NCBI GenBank assembly: GCA_905221605.1
Contig: CAJNDS010000746.1
Span: 643,461-707,460 of the forward strand
Source: Symbiodinium natans
Lineage: Eukaryota; Sar; Dinophyceae; Suessiales; Symbiodiniaceae
Direction: 5' to 3'
Length of the DNA stretch: 64,000 nucleotides
The translations under genes and the position numbers were made by a program. Below the pieces are notes generated by a model. The model saw nothing but the letters and a program-made list of their open reading frames with translations. It made no database searches and was not told the origin of the DNA. Shown here one piece after another: positions 1 to 12,476 of the stretch; position 1 is the first letter of the stretch; each line of letters opens with the position of its first letter.

Positions 1-405
1 GGTCGGGCCAACCTAGTTGAGGCTTTGGGGAGTTGAGTTGGGGGAGAGGATGAGGCCAAGCATTCTTGAGGGCAACGCCGTGGGAATTGATGAGATCCTA
101 AACCCTGCACCCCGAAAATTATAAAACCCAAAACCCTTAAAACCCCTCAACCCTGAAACCCCGATACCCTTAAACCCGAAAACCCGCAAATCCTGAAACC
201 CTTTGCACCCTTCAATTCCTTAAACCCTTTAAACCCTAAACCCTAAACCCTAAACCCTAAACCCTAAACCCTAAGCCCTAAACCCTAAACCCTAAACCCT
301 AAACCCTAAACCCTAAACCCTAAACCCTAAACCCTAAACCCTAAACCCTGAACCCTGAACCCTGAACCCTGAACCCTGAAAGCCTGAGGCTTGAACCCCA
401 AAAGC

Positions 406-477
406 CTTGCGGCTCATGCGATTTCGTCGGGCTCGAGCCCGTACCTCGGAAGCGAAGGAGGAACCATAGTCTACTTG
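406..477 (-). CDS. Candidate exon QVDYGSSFASEVRARARRNR
   Basis: Twenty-four codons ending MSRK. Acceptor taaacacaag, GC donor (gctttt). First island of the window; leftmost member of the minus-strand series. Confidence 0.36.
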
Positions 478-2933
478 CTTGTGTTTAGGGTTTAGGGTTT
501 AGGGTTTAGGGTTTGGGGTTTAGGGTTTAGGGTTTAGGGTTTTGGGTCTAGGGTCCAGGGTTTAGGTTTCCCTATGTAGTCCCTTACAGTCAGGGGCTGC
601 ATATAGGGGTGTAACGTATCTGGTTCCCTAGAAGAATTTCCTAACAAGAACAACCAAGTCTCTGAAGGCAACGCAAAGCCCTAGGCCACTACTACAAAGT
701 GCTTGCTAGTCTTCCCAAATTAAAGCCTAAACCCTAAACCCTAAACCCTAAACCCTAAACCCTAAACCCTAAAGGTTCAGGGTGCATGTGCCGCAGCATT
801 CTTCTAGAAAGGGGTTTGGGGTTTCGGCTTCATCAACAGCAGTAAGGGGGCTTACGAAAATCGGGGGCCCCTTATAAAGACCCCCTAAATAGTAGGACTC
901 CCTTCTGATAAGGACCCCAAAAAGCGTACCCCCATTTTTCGGAAACCCCTGTATGGGGCTGAGGGTTTAGGATTAAGGGTTCACACCTAAGGAATTAAAG
1001 TGTAGGGCTTCGGGCCACAGGAAAACTTCTTATTGAACAACATGAACCCTACCTCTGACAATCCCACAACACTCCGCAATCGAAAACGACGGGTGTGAAA
1101 CTTTAAAGAGTAGGGTTCGGGCTTATGGTCCAGGGGTTTATAGTTAGGGTGTAGGGTTAGGGTTTAGGGCTGAGGGCTCACGTACTTGGGGCACGAAGTC
1201 ACGGCATAGGAATAGGAGCTGCCTTCAAGCCCGAGCGAAGGATGATATTTTCAGGGGATGAGGGCTAGGGTTTAGGGTTTAGGGTTTATAGGGTTTAGGG
1301 TTTAGGGTTTAGGGTTTAGGGTTTAGGGTTTAGGGTTTAGGGTTTAGGGTTTAGGGTTTAGGGTTTAGGGTTTAGGGCTAGGGTTTAGGGTTTCGGGTTC
1401 CGAGGCCCGAGCTCCTCCTGCAGCTCCCGGAATGCCGTCGGACCTCATCGCTCTATAAACCCTGTGGTTTAGGGTTTAGGGTTGAGGGTTTAGGGTTTGG
1501 GGTTTAGGGTTTAAGGTTTGGGGTTTAGGGTTCGGGGTCTAGGGCTTGGGTTTTGGGTTTTAGGGTTTCGGGCTTTCAAAGATCTCTTGCGCATGCTTCC
1601 TTGTAGTTTAGAGCACCGGGACTTGTATCACCCCATCGTGGACTTTCGACTTAGGCTTATAGTGGTAATTACTCAAGGGTTTAGGGTTTCGGGTTTGGGG
1701 TTCAGGGTTTAGGGTGTAGGGTTTAGGGCGGCAGTTTAGAGTTGATGTGTAGAGGGGTTTTGGGGGAAGGTGCAGGCTTTCCTCAACCCCTAGAACTCTT
1801 GACCTCCCCCCCCACCTGAGAACAAAAAGAAAGAAGCTCTGCCCCCCCTTGAACCCTCCACCCAGCGATGGCATGTGCAGTAAGGAGCTTCTTGAGCTCG
1901 CGGCCCACGGCCCGTCGAAGGGCTTTGAGCACCTCTCCTGGCAGTTTAGGGGTTTAGGGTTTAGGGTTCAGGGGCTTTGAGCACCTCTCCTGGGCGGGGT
2001 TTAGGGGGTTTGGGGTTTAGAGGGTTTTGGGGGTTTAGATATGTAGGGGGTTTAGGGGGTTTAGGGCAGTTTAGGGCAGTTTAGGGCAGTTAAGGGCATG
2101 TAGGGGGTTTAAGATTTTGGGGGGTTTAGGGTTTTAGGGTTGGATGGCTCGAAGGGGTTAGGGCTTCATGCGGGGCAGCTTGGTTAGAAGCCTCCGAAAA
2201 ACGATTCCAAAGTACTCCGAGAGGTCTCAAGGGGATTATAAGGGAACCCAACCCTTAAAAAAGGGAATAATAAAGGCCCTAACTACTCCCGGTCCTAGTC
2301 AAGCTTTCCGAGAGCTCCTATCCCGGGTTCAAGTTTTGGGTTTTGGGGTTTCGGGCTTCGGGGTTTAGGGTTTAGGGTTTCGGGGTGCACGAACACCTAA
2401 AACCAGCGATACCCCCCCCCCCCCCCAAAAAAAAAAATGCCTTGAACCTACATACCACGCCCGGAACCCCCACCTCCAAAGCCTGAACTCCAAGTCCTAA
2501 ACCCAAAAACTCCAAACCCTGCAGTCAAACCCTAGCCCAGAACAGCCCCGCGCTCCCAGTGTGTCCTGGTCATCAGCTGGCTTTCCTCCACAGATACGAA
2601 TGCGATTAACATCATCAATGTTGAGCTCGTTCGCCAAGCGGATGTGGATTCGCCACAGCTTCGTTGACTGTCTGACCCTGAAATGGTACTGATTGTCGTC
2701 GTCGTTCTCCATGCACAAATTGCAAGTTCAGCAGCTCATCTCCCAGATCTTAAATCCCAGACCCCAAGCCCTGAAGCCCAAACCCTAAAACCTAAAACCC
2801 CAAACCCAACACAAAGCCCTAAAGCCATAAACCCCAAGCGACACTCCCGATCCCTCCCCCTAAATCCCAAACCCCCTAAACCCTAAACCCTAAAGCCTAA
2901 ACCCTAAACCCTAAACCCTAAACCCCAAGATTC
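478..2933. other. Intron-like DNA with heptamer arrays
   Basis: TTTAGGG arrays at 486-560, 1264-1390, 1460-1740, CCCTAAA at 725-772, and a palindromic element at 843-953. A small GC island at 1396-1456 (minus TAFRELQEELGPR) may be an exon. Confidence 0.6.
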
Positions 2934-2979
2934 CTGGCGCCGCATCCGCGGGCGTCTGGCTCGCAGCCTCGGCGGCTGC
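2934..2979 (-). CDS. Candidate exon AAAEAASQTPADAAP
   Basis: Acceptor ccctccaag/G, GA donor. Plus reading PGAASAGVWLAASAAALEGT also coding-like. Confidence 0.35.
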
Positions 2980-5531
2980 CTTGGAGGGAACTTACACGGT
3001 CCCTCACTTGGGTCTAGGGTTTAGGGTTTAAGGTTTTAGGGTTTAGGGTTTAGGGTTTAGGGTTTAGGGTTTCGAGCTTCGGAATCAAAGGAGAGACGTG
3101 GCTTTGTGGGCCGACAAAGGTCAACCTGTCGTGCCATCGTGCTAGCATTAACCAGCAGCCTGGTGACACCTTAAACCTTACACCCTAAACCCAATAAGGG
3201 TTCAGGGTTTAGGGATTCGGGTTTAGGCCTAAACCCTAAACCCTTGAGGGGTATAAGGAGGGACCCCGAGAAGGGACCCCTAAGCCTGTTGCCCTAACCC
3301 CTTTATATACCTTACATAGTCCCTGTATACCTAAGTAGCCCACCAATTAACCTAAACCCTAAACCGTAGGCGGATGAAGCCCTCGACCTTCAAGCGGCTT
3401 GAATGCTCCAAGGGTGTGTAGGGTTTAGGGTTGAGGTTTAGGGTTTGGGGTTTGGGGTTTATGGTTTAGGGTTTGGGGTTAGGGTTTGGGATTTAGGGTG
3501 TGTTGGGGTTCAGGGTTTGTATAGGTTTGGGGCCCCGACCATCGCGCCCCGAAACGCCGACTGGGCCTGACAGATGCTTCGGGGTCAGTGGCTGGATGTC
3601 AGAGGCTTGGGACATCTGACGAGGGGTCGCCAAACCCTGAACCCTAAACCCTAAACCTGAAATCCTTCACCCCCTCCCCAAAGGTAGAAAGGGCTAGGGC
3701 ATCGGGTCTAGGGCTCTGGCTTCGGGTATGGCCGGCTACGCAGAAACTGCTGGACCTGAAGCCCTAAACCCTAAACCCGAAACCTGAGATCATGGCATCC
3801 GAACTCCTGAACCCTAAGCCACTCTCCAACCTACCTAGCCGCGAAATTCAAAATCGAAGCCCTTTGTTTGCCCAGGATCGGTTTAGGGTTGAGGGTCAAC
3901 TGCTATCGGCTGTTGAGGGTTTAGGGTTCAGGTTCCAAAAAGATGAAAGACAGTTCTAGAATTTGTTTGTATTCTTTTCGGGCTTCTTAAGTAAGCAAAT
4001 AGTAGTAAAGCTGCTACGGGTTCAGGGTACCTCCTATATAGTGACTTTACAGCCCAAGCGTATAAATAGAAGGTACATGGACCCTTAGGGATACTACTGA
4101 ATTAGCGATACACGCACGCACAGAAAGCAGCCTCTCCCAATCGCCCTGTGAAACCATGCAGGTGCAGCAACTAGTGAGACTCTAAGCCCTAAAACTAAAC
4201 CCTAAACCCTAAACCCTAAACCCTAAACCCTAAACCCTAAACCCTAAACCCTAAACCCTAAACCCTACCGCTCGAGGCGCCTTGCTGGCTTGGCGCGGCA
4301 GGCCGTTCGCGTATGCCTCGGTGCCGAATGTGGAAGCACCCTTAACCCTAAGCTCCAAACTTTCGAACCCTCAGCCCTAAAACCCTAAAACCCTAAACCC
4401 ACAAACCTGTAAGCCCTAAGGCATAACCCTCAACCTTAAATCCCTAGACCCTAAAACCTTCAAGCCCCAAATAAGGCTGTACCCTCAACCTAATAACGCC
4501 TTAAATCAAACTTAGGGCTTAGGGCTTAGGGCTTAGGGCTTAGGGTTTAGGGTTTAGGGTTTAGGGTTTAGGGTTTAGGGTTTAGGGTTTAGGGTTTAGG
4601 GTTAGGGCTTAGGGTTTAGGGTTTATCTTTGAGCCTTCAAACCTGAGGGGCCCTCTCCGAAGTGAAGGGGACTCAGGGCAAAGGGTGTACCAGGATCGGC
4701 CATTCGGCCTTCTAATCCCCATCATGAACCCTACATTCGGCCTTATATCATCAACCCTACATATAGCAGCAACCCTGCAGGTAGAATATTGTAAAACGGG
4801 CGCGGTGCTGTTAGAACATTTTTTGCGCGAAGGGCGCACGGCCCGATTTACCCGCAGCCCGCGTGCGTTCCGTAACTCTCGCGTAACTTGCTGGTATCTT
4901 TCGTGTTGCTCATTTATGCGAGACTCGCAGTGGAGATTGCTCAGGGAGACCTCAGAAGGCCATCATTTGCAAAATGTACAATTTCAGCGTCTGGAAAAAA
5001 CAATATTCCAACTGCAAGGTTTGGCCGAGGGTAAACTTTTGAAAGCAGCAACAAAATGTACTGGACGGAGGGTAAACGCCAAAAAAAAACAACTCTAAAT
5101 TCCAACTGCGAACTCGCCACGATAAAGGGCCTTTCTAAGGGGTTAGTAGGGTTCAGAGTCGAGGGTTGAGTGGGGGATCCGAGTTTAGAGCTGATGATGT
5201 TGGGCTAGTTTAGGCGTCTGGGCATAAGGATACGGGTGTGTTCGGGTTTACGGCTTTAGGGCTTTAGGAAATTTAGGGCTTAGGCTGTAGGATAAGAAAC
5301 TTTCGTCAAGGGACATAGGGGTAGCTCTCTAAACGAGCGTCCCTTATTATTGGTCCCCTAAATAGTACGGCAGCCCTAAAATCAAGACCCTAAATGGGAC
5401 CCGAATTTAGAGTTATGATCAAGTTGTACCCTCTAAGCCCTAAACCCTAAACCCTAAACCCTAAACCCTAAACCCGAAACCCGAAACCCTAAACCCTAAA
5501 CCCTAAACCCTAAACCCCAACCCCTCATCAC
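2980..5531. other. Intron-like DNA
   Basis: Short heptamer arrays alternate with unique sequence. CCCTAAA 4196-4266, mixed TTAGGGC/TTTAGGG 4505-4620. The 4685-5098 open frame is AT-richer and has no recognisable product. Confidence 0.5.
4265..4340. CDS. Coding-like island between arrays
   Basis: Minus AYANGLPRQASKAPRA with donor gtagggtttaggg; plus APCWLGAAGRSRMPR. Directly follows the CCCTAAA array at 4196-4266. Confidence 0.33.
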
Positions 5532-5619
5532 CAGCGTCAAGGCCAGGCTTCCGACGTCAAGGAGCAGCTTCAGCGCACGGGCGCCAATCTGCCCGTCGGG
5601 CTTCGTGCTGGCCTCTTCT
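5532..5619 (-). CDS. Candidate exon ASTKPDGQIGARALKLLLDV
   Basis: Frame continues GSLALTL. Acceptor cccttcccacag, donor CTG/gtgatgag. High GC3. CCCTAAA array at 5430-5518 and TTTAGGG array at 5640-5690 on the plus strand. Plus reading SDVKEQLQRTGANLPVGLRA is the rival. Confidence 0.52.
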
Positions 5620-5639
5620 CTGTGGGAAGGGGCGCTTGC

Positions 5640-7721
5640 GGTTTAGGGTTTAGGGTTTAGGGTTTAGGGTTTAGGGTTTAGGGTTTAGGGTTTCGGGTTT
5701 AGGGTTCAGGGTTTAGCGTTCAGGGTTTAGCGTTCAGGGTTTAGCGTTCAGGGTTTAGCGTTTAGTGGAGCGTTGAGGGTCTTAAGGGTTCTTGCGAGTA
5801 TGTTAGGGCTTTAAGGCTTTAGAGTTTAGAGCTTGGGGTGTCTAGGGTTTAGGGCCCTGAACCCTAAACCCTAGACCGTAAACCCTAAACCGAGGGTTTA
5901 GGGTTAGGGCCTACAGTTAAGGATTGGGGTTTGGAGGCTAGGCTGTGTCTTTCCGGGCTCGGTTTCCCAACCCAACAGCTTGGCTGCACCGTGGCACCTG
6001 ACTAAGAATTTACTTACACCTTAAACCCTAAACCCTACACCCTAAACCCCAAACCTTAAAGCACAAATCTCCAAACCCTAAACCCTAAACTAACCCTAAA
6101 CCCTAAACCCTAATCCCTGAACACCAAGAGACCCCAGCCCAGCACTTGTGGCAGGCGTGGCGAGGGGCTGGGTTTTGGGCTGTGGGTTTAGGGTTTAGGG
6201 TGTAGGAATTGGGATTTAGTGTTTTGGGGTTCAGGGCTTAGGCCTTAGGGTTTAGGATTTGGGGTTTTGGGTTTTGGGGTTTTGGGGTTTTGGGGTTTTG
6301 GGGTTTTGGGGCTTTGGGGCTTTGGGTTTTTGGGGTTTTGGGGTTTTGGGGTTTTGGTGTTTTGGTGTTTTGGGGTTTTGGGGTTTTGGGGTTTTGGGGT
6401 TTTGGGGTTTTGGGGTTTTGGGGTTTTGGGGTTTTGGGGTTTTGGGGTTTTGGGGGTTTGGGGTGGGGTTTTGGGGTTTTGGGGGTTTGGGGTTTTGGGG
6501 GTTTTTGGGGTTTTGGGGTTTTGGGGTTTTGGGGTTTTGGGGTTTTGGGGTTTTGGGGTTTTGGGTTTTGGGGTTTTGGGGTTTTGGGTTTTGGGGTTTT
6601 GGGGTTTGGGTTTTGGGGTTTAAGGTTTTCCGGGGGGGGGGGGGGGGGGGGAGGGTTCGTCTAAAGCCTACATGACTAACTTTGGATTGTACGGCTTGGG
6701 CTTCAAGTTGAACTTGGTTCAGGGTTTCAGGGTTTAGGGTTAAGGTTTACCGGGGGGGGGGGGGGGGGGGGGGGGGAAGGGGGGGGAAGGGGGGGGAAGG
6801 GGGGGAAGGGGGGGGGGAAGGGGGGGGGGGGGGGGGGGTTCGTCTTGGGCCTCAAGTTGAATTAGGTTCAGGGTTTCACGGCTTAGGCCTTAGGGCTTAT
6901 CGGGCATAGGGCTTAGGGCTTATGGTTTAGAGACCCTAAGCCCCTAAACCTCAACCGTGCACTTGGGACTTGACATCTAATCCACGCCTTGGCAGCGAAC
7001 AGCATCTCGACGAATCTGTACTCACCACCTGCCACAACAAAGTTCCCAGAAAGCACAGAAAAGGCCTTTATTTAGGACTAATAAACTTCAACATATACTT
7101 GGCTCTGAAAAACCTGCTTTACGCGGCAACCTGGCAAGAACTAGCTCTAAACCGAGATATAGGCCTCAAACCTCAAACCCTGAACACGATTCTACTAAGC
7201 CCTATAAACCCTAAACCCTAGACCCTAAACCCTAGACCCTAAGCCCTAACCCCTAAACCCTAACCCCGAGTCCGAGACCCTCCACTAAGGTGCTGACGTT
7301 AACCTTTGTTGCCTCTTTGGGAACTACAGCCGCAGTGAGGGTGTAGGGTTTAGGGTTTAGGGTTTAGGGGTTTAGGGCTTAGTGTTTCGGGTTCAGCCCA
7401 TTGTGGAACTTACAGTACCAACAGGAGGACTAGAAGGGTTTCGGGGGTTTAAGGAGTTTAATTGCTTTAATTCCCCCCCCCCCCCCCCCCCCCCAAACAA
7501 AAAACTCAGAGCACAGATCTTTCTTATAAGGGCAATATAGGGATGAATATTTAAGTTTAGTAAGGGTTCTTAAGCAAATAGTATGAAACCCCTCCAAGAA
7601 CAACCAGAAGGCCACCCCCCCCCCCCTCTCTAGACCCTAGACCCTAGACCCTAAACCCTAAACCCTAAACCCTAAACCCTAAAACCTAAACCCTAAACTT
7701 ACAAACCCTAAGACTTGGAAC
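5640..7721. other. Intron-like DNA rich in G runs
   Basis: TTTAGGG 5640-5765, the GGGGTTTT block 6259-6625, poly-G tracts near 6632-6650, 6750-6838 and poly-C 7473-7494. No exon seen. Confidence 0.55.
6259..6625 (+). repeat. GGGGTTTT array
   Basis: About 45 octamer-like units of alternating G4 and T4 with a few slips, preceded by TTTAGGG-type units. The three overlapping open frames are artefacts of the repeat. Confidence 0.95.
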
Positions 7722-7773
7722 CGCGCTTCTGGACGCTGGCGCGGCCAGGAAGTCATAGCCTGACTTGCTGGCT
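7722..7773 (-). CDS. Candidate exon SGYDFLAAPASRSA
   Basis: Acceptor cccgaaag, donor gttccaa. Weak to moderate support; plus reading also open. Confidence 0.33.
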
Positions 7774-9448
7774 CTTTCGGGTTTAGGGTTTAGGGTTTAG
7801 GGTCTATAGGGTTTGATTCGTAATAAGGCTTGCTTGGTGGAATATGGGTTCTTGCCTCTGGTTCCTGATTCAGGGTGCAGGGTTTGTTTAATGACAGGGT
7901 TGAACCCTAACCAACGACCCAGGGGCCAAATCGAGACAGATTCGGAAGGAACGGACCCAGACTCAACACCCTAAACCCTAAACTCTGGGGCCTCTCGGGG
8001 CCGTGAACACAAAAAGCGCTTCGAGATTGAACTGCTTAGGGCTTGGGGCCTTGCACGTTTTTGTTTTTGCGGTGGATTACTTGAGGTCTGAATCAGAAAA
8101 ACCTGCACTTTCAAGCAACAAGACGGAGCCACCCCCCCCCCCCCCAGCAAAAACCAAATACCGTAAACCCTAAACCCTAAACACAAATAACCCTGAACCC
8201 ATAAACCCTCAACATCCTTAAACCATAAACCCTAAACCCTAAACACAAATAGCCCTGAACCCAAAACCCCAAATGAAGAAGGATAGGCCCCCCACTCGCA
8301 TCTGTTGGCTCGAGCCCGGCCTCCTTGATGGCCTAAGGGCGAGGTTTGTGTTTTTTAAGGGTCCTGGGTACACTGTTTAGGACTTAGAAACCCTAAACCC
8401 TAAACCCTAAACCCGATAGGGTTTACGTGGTGTAAGGCACATGGTCCGGGATTTCCTTCAAGTGTAGGGCCTCATGAAGCTAGACAGGGAGCTTTCCACG
8501 TGCAAGGGTAGGGTGTAGGGCTTGGGGTTTACTGCGAAGTTGTGATATCTGAAGCCCGGGGTATATGTCCCTAAACTACAGATGGCTAAGGTTCAGGGCT
8601 TAGGGACGGAGGCTTTAATGAGGGCTTAGGAAAGCCTAAACCCTGAGCCCTAAACCCTGGGTGTAGGGCTCAGGGCTGAAGCCAAGAACGTCGGCCTCTT
8701 ACAGAATGCTGTCTTCTTGAGGGAGGGAACTGTGCCCATTCTGCCAGGTCCCCCAACGCATCCAAGGAGCCAAACAGGGTTTAGGGTTTAGGGCTAGACC
8801 CAAGAGTACCCTAAGAATAAAAAGGGTGCCCTTTTGGTTTAAAAAGGGGCTTAGAAAGGAACCTAAACCCTGAAATAAAGGGGAATAAAGGCCTGCTCCG
8901 GGTCCTAGTCAAAAGAGTGAATCCCAGCCCGAGTCAAAACAGTTTATACGACTGGGGATCCTCATTTTTGAACAAACACACGCAAAGCTGTCACGGGCCA
9001 ATGCCTTTGCATATGAGGTAGGGTCTGTAGTTTTCATTACTAGTACCCCCAAACTGATACCCAATACATACATACACATATCATGAATATATATATATAT
9101 AATATATATACACATACTTGTTTTTTATATTTCTTTGTTAAGATACACACGCACAGTCACCATTACTTATAAGGAACCCTATATATGCATACATACCCTC
9201 ACCAATAACAGTACATCAATGTTCCACCCCCTGACTCCTGGACACAGCCCTGATCACATGATCACAGGTTTCAAATTTAACAAGCTCGCGAGTTTGGGGT
9301 CGAGGGTTGCCCCTGAAGGCCTTCAAACAAAAAACAGAACAGGGTTTAGGGTTTAGGGTTTAGGGTTTAGGGTTTAGGGTTTAGGGTTTAGGGTTTAGGG
9401 TTTCGGGTTTCAGGTTTCGGGTTTAGGGTTTTGCCTGGTGCTCCTTGC

Positions 9449-9508
9449 CTTGAACACCGCAAGGGCGTCGTCGGTCGCACCCCGGCGGGAAAAGGCCTTG
9501 CACCAGAA
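9449..9508 (-). CDS. PPR-type exon, second part of motif
   Basis: Twenty codons, FWCKAFSRRGATDDALAVFK, matching the second PPR helix (YCK.G..DEAL.LF). Acceptor gaagtgag, GC donor AAG/gcaagg. Only one repeat is visible, so the family call is tentative. Confidence 0.55.
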
Positions 9509-10374
9509 CTCACTTCGTAGCCCAGTAACCACATTATCATGAGGGTACCCTTAGCTTAAACCCTAAACCCGACATGGTTACTTTATAAGGGAACCTAGTA
9601 CTAGAACCAAACAAAACAGGGTACCAGTGAGCTACCGGGACTGGGCAAAGCACCAGGCAAACTCGGCTTCGGGGGCCAAGAGATTGTAAGGGCTGGGGTA
9701 GGGTGTAGGGTGTATGGCTCAGGGCCAAGCCATTTTGGGCAGGGTACGGAGGGATCCGATGACTTGGGGTTGATGTGGTGAGGGTTTCGGGAAAGGGCAG
9801 GCTGGGGACATAGGGCTTAGGGTTTAGGGTTTAGTGTTTAGGGAGTTTAGGGTTGGCTCCAAATCCACACCCCCCACCGGTGGCTTACGGTTGCGGGGTT
9901 TATGGCAAGGGTTGAGGGTTCAGAAACTCCCTCCGTCTTCTAGCCCTCAAAGCCCAAACCCCCAAGCCCGCCCTGAGCTAATGAGACAGGGTTTGTGCTA
10001 TCGTCTTGGTGAGTGTATCAGGTCATCTATGGCTCCTTTTGATAGTAGTGAGTGTATGCATATGGGGTGTCCGCTATCTACTAGTTGCTTCAGAATCCCC
10101 AAAATATGAAAAATCTTTCCTATAAGAGCAATGTCGGGGCTACAGCGTTTCATGTTCTAGGAGTTCTTAAGCAATCGTAGCTATGCTAGAAACACCAACC
10201 CTACACTTCAAATCCAACCAAGAATGCTGGGCTTGACAACCGGCGGTTCTTAAGCAACTTGTAGCCCCTCAACCCCTAACCCTCAACCATAAACCCTAAA
10301 CCCTCAACCCTAAACCCTAAACATGAGCCCTAAAGCCTTTTCAAATCCGACCAAGAACGGTGGCTTTGATAAAC

Positions 10375-10436
10375 GGCCTCAATGACGATGTCATAGGCCT
10401 CGACACGGGGCCGCTCGCCAGCAGCCTCGGCCAACA
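10375..10436 (-). CDS. PPR-type exon, first part of motif
   Basis: Encodes LAEAAGERPRVEAYDIVIEA. VEAYDIVIEA matches the first helix of a pentatricopeptide repeat (V.TYN.LI.A). Acceptor acgccgag, donor GCC/gtttat, phase 0, so it joins the exon at 9449-9508 to complete the motif. PPR proteins bind organellar RNA. Confidence 0.55.
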
Positions 10437-11356
10437 CTCGGCGTTCGGGTTTAGGGTTTAGGGTTTAGGGTTTAGGGTTTAGGGTTTAGGGCTAGACCCA
10501 GGAGTAGCCTAGGAATACACAAGGGTGCCCTTTTTGGTTGCAAGGGGCTTTGAAGGGAACCCAAACCCTAAGAAAGGGAACAAGGGCCTACTCTGAGTCC
10601 CAGTGGACAATCAAAGAGACTGTATAGGAAATAGATTGGCAAACCTTACACCCTGGACCTTAAACCCTGCTTATCCAGCTTGATGTTGGGATTCTGCGAT
10701 GGTTCGACCATACCCCAAATCTCCAAAGCGAGGAAACCCTAAACCCTAAACCCTAAACCCCAAAAAGGTTGTTCACTTGAACGCGTGACGAAGGACGAGC
10801 TTCGCTTCCCCTTTTCAGGTTTGGTTGGGGACGGAAGGGGGGGGGGGGGTTTAGGGTTTAGGGTTTTGGGTTTAGGGTTTAGGGTTCAGGGGGGAATAAG
10901 TTTAGCCCCCAATTTCAGCTGAATGCCCTGAACCCAAAACTCGGAGTCGCGCAGAGCACAAGCTTGCCATCTCTCAACCCTCAAAAGCTTCCTGAACGCT
11001 AAAGGAGCGCATCAGGGCCCAATTACATGTACGGCCTTTCGTGACCCCCATGCACCCATTAAGATACCCTCAATGCTCCTCAATCCAGTAGCCCCTGAGG
11101 CCCCTTACTTCGGGGAGGGGCATGGGTCCTGACCACGAATTCCAAACATGCAGAGTCGCCATACTGTTAACCCCAAACCCTAAACCCCAAACCCTAAACC
11201 CTAAACCCCAAACCCTAAACCCCAAACCCTAACCCCGAACCCTAATCCCTAAACCCCTGGAGACTTTGTAGTACTCCCAAAACCCAGTAACCCTAAACCC
11301 TAAACCCTAAACCCTAAACCCTAAACCCTAAAAGTATAGTATTCCAAAAGCCAGGC

Positions 11357-11439
11357 AAGTCGCCACAATCTCTTGGAGGATTTCCCAGGCGAGGACGCCA
11401 TCGGGGCAAAACCTCGCCGGGATCTGATGCGTGTCAAGT
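11357..11439 (-). CDS. Candidate exon ARFCPDGVLAWEILQEIVAT
   Basis: Frame starts LDTHQIP. Acceptor ccctaag or 16 nt further, GC donor (gcctgg). Clear coding frame; may belong with the PPR exons below. Confidence 0.52.
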
Positions 11440-12414
11440 CTTAGGGTTTAGGGTTTAGGGTTTAGGGTTTAGGGTTTAGGGTTTAGGGTTTAGGGTTTAG
11501 GGTTTAGGGTTGTTTAGGGTTGAGGGTTTGAGTTCAGGACATAACCTCATCCGCCTGCAATTTTCGCAGGTTCTCAGAAACCGTCAACCCGGAACCCTAA
11601 AACCTGAATGGCAAGACCTCACAAGCCTTCTATCCAACAACTCCGACGGGTCAACAAGTCGCTTTATGAAGTCTCTGTGCTATTTTGGGCTGCTAGGCTA
11701 AAAAAGGTGGCAGTTTAAGATCCCAGAAACACGGCCCTTTCGCAACCTCCCGCGCCCGTCTTCCTGAAATACTGGCTGAGTTCTCCAGGGTGAGGAAGGT
11801 TGGTGTAGTTACGTGGTCCCTTAGTATGTTAAAAGGGACACATGTATATATACATATATATATATCTCCTGTGCAAATTAAGGGCCCATACATAGAACCC
11901 TTGAAAAGGAGGTTAGGGACCAGAGTAAGGGCCCATGTAACTACCCTAAAACATAACATATGGAGGATGTTCGAAGTTATGATTCTTCTATGGCTCCCCT
12001 AAATGGCAGTTGACGCCTTACAGCAGGGACCCATACTGGGACTCTAAGTTTGGGACCCTAAAACCTAAACCCTGAACCCTAAACTAAACCCTCAACCCCC
12101 AAAACCCCCAACAACCCAAAGCACTTCCTGTCTCTGCCCCGTAGGAGCACCAAGACGCGGAAGAATTGAACAAGGGTGCGACTGGGCATCTTTACACTTT
12201 AAGGATCTAGGGGGTGAAGGGTCTGGGGCTTACCGTCTAGGGCTAGGGTGTAGGAACTCTACACCTGAACCCTGAACCCTAAACCCTAAACGCCAAACCC
12301 TAAACCCTAAACCCTCAACCCTAAACCCTAACCCTAAACCAACCCTAAACCCTAACCCTAAACCCTGAACCCCGTGAACCCAAAGGAATACTAGGCCCCG
12401 CTGAGTCTGGCATC

Positions 12415-12476
12415 CCCGGTGAGTGAAGAACTCTTAGACTCCGGCTCGACGGTTTTGCCTCGCACAGAAGACGTTG
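12415..12476 (-). CDS. Candidate exon TSSVRGKTVEPESKSSSLT
   Basis: Acceptor gccccag, GA donor. A plus-strand ggtgagtgaag in the same place looks like a donor, so strand is uncertain. Confidence 0.3.

Noticed and set aside
235-560. Chromosome end or subtelomere, because of telomere-type repeats
   Set aside because: Arrays occur along nearly the whole window in both orientations and inside the introns of ARV1, so they are interstitial.
6259-6675. Three Gly/Phe/Leu-rich open frames of 118-138 codons
   Set aside because: They are frame copies of the GGGGTTTT repeat.
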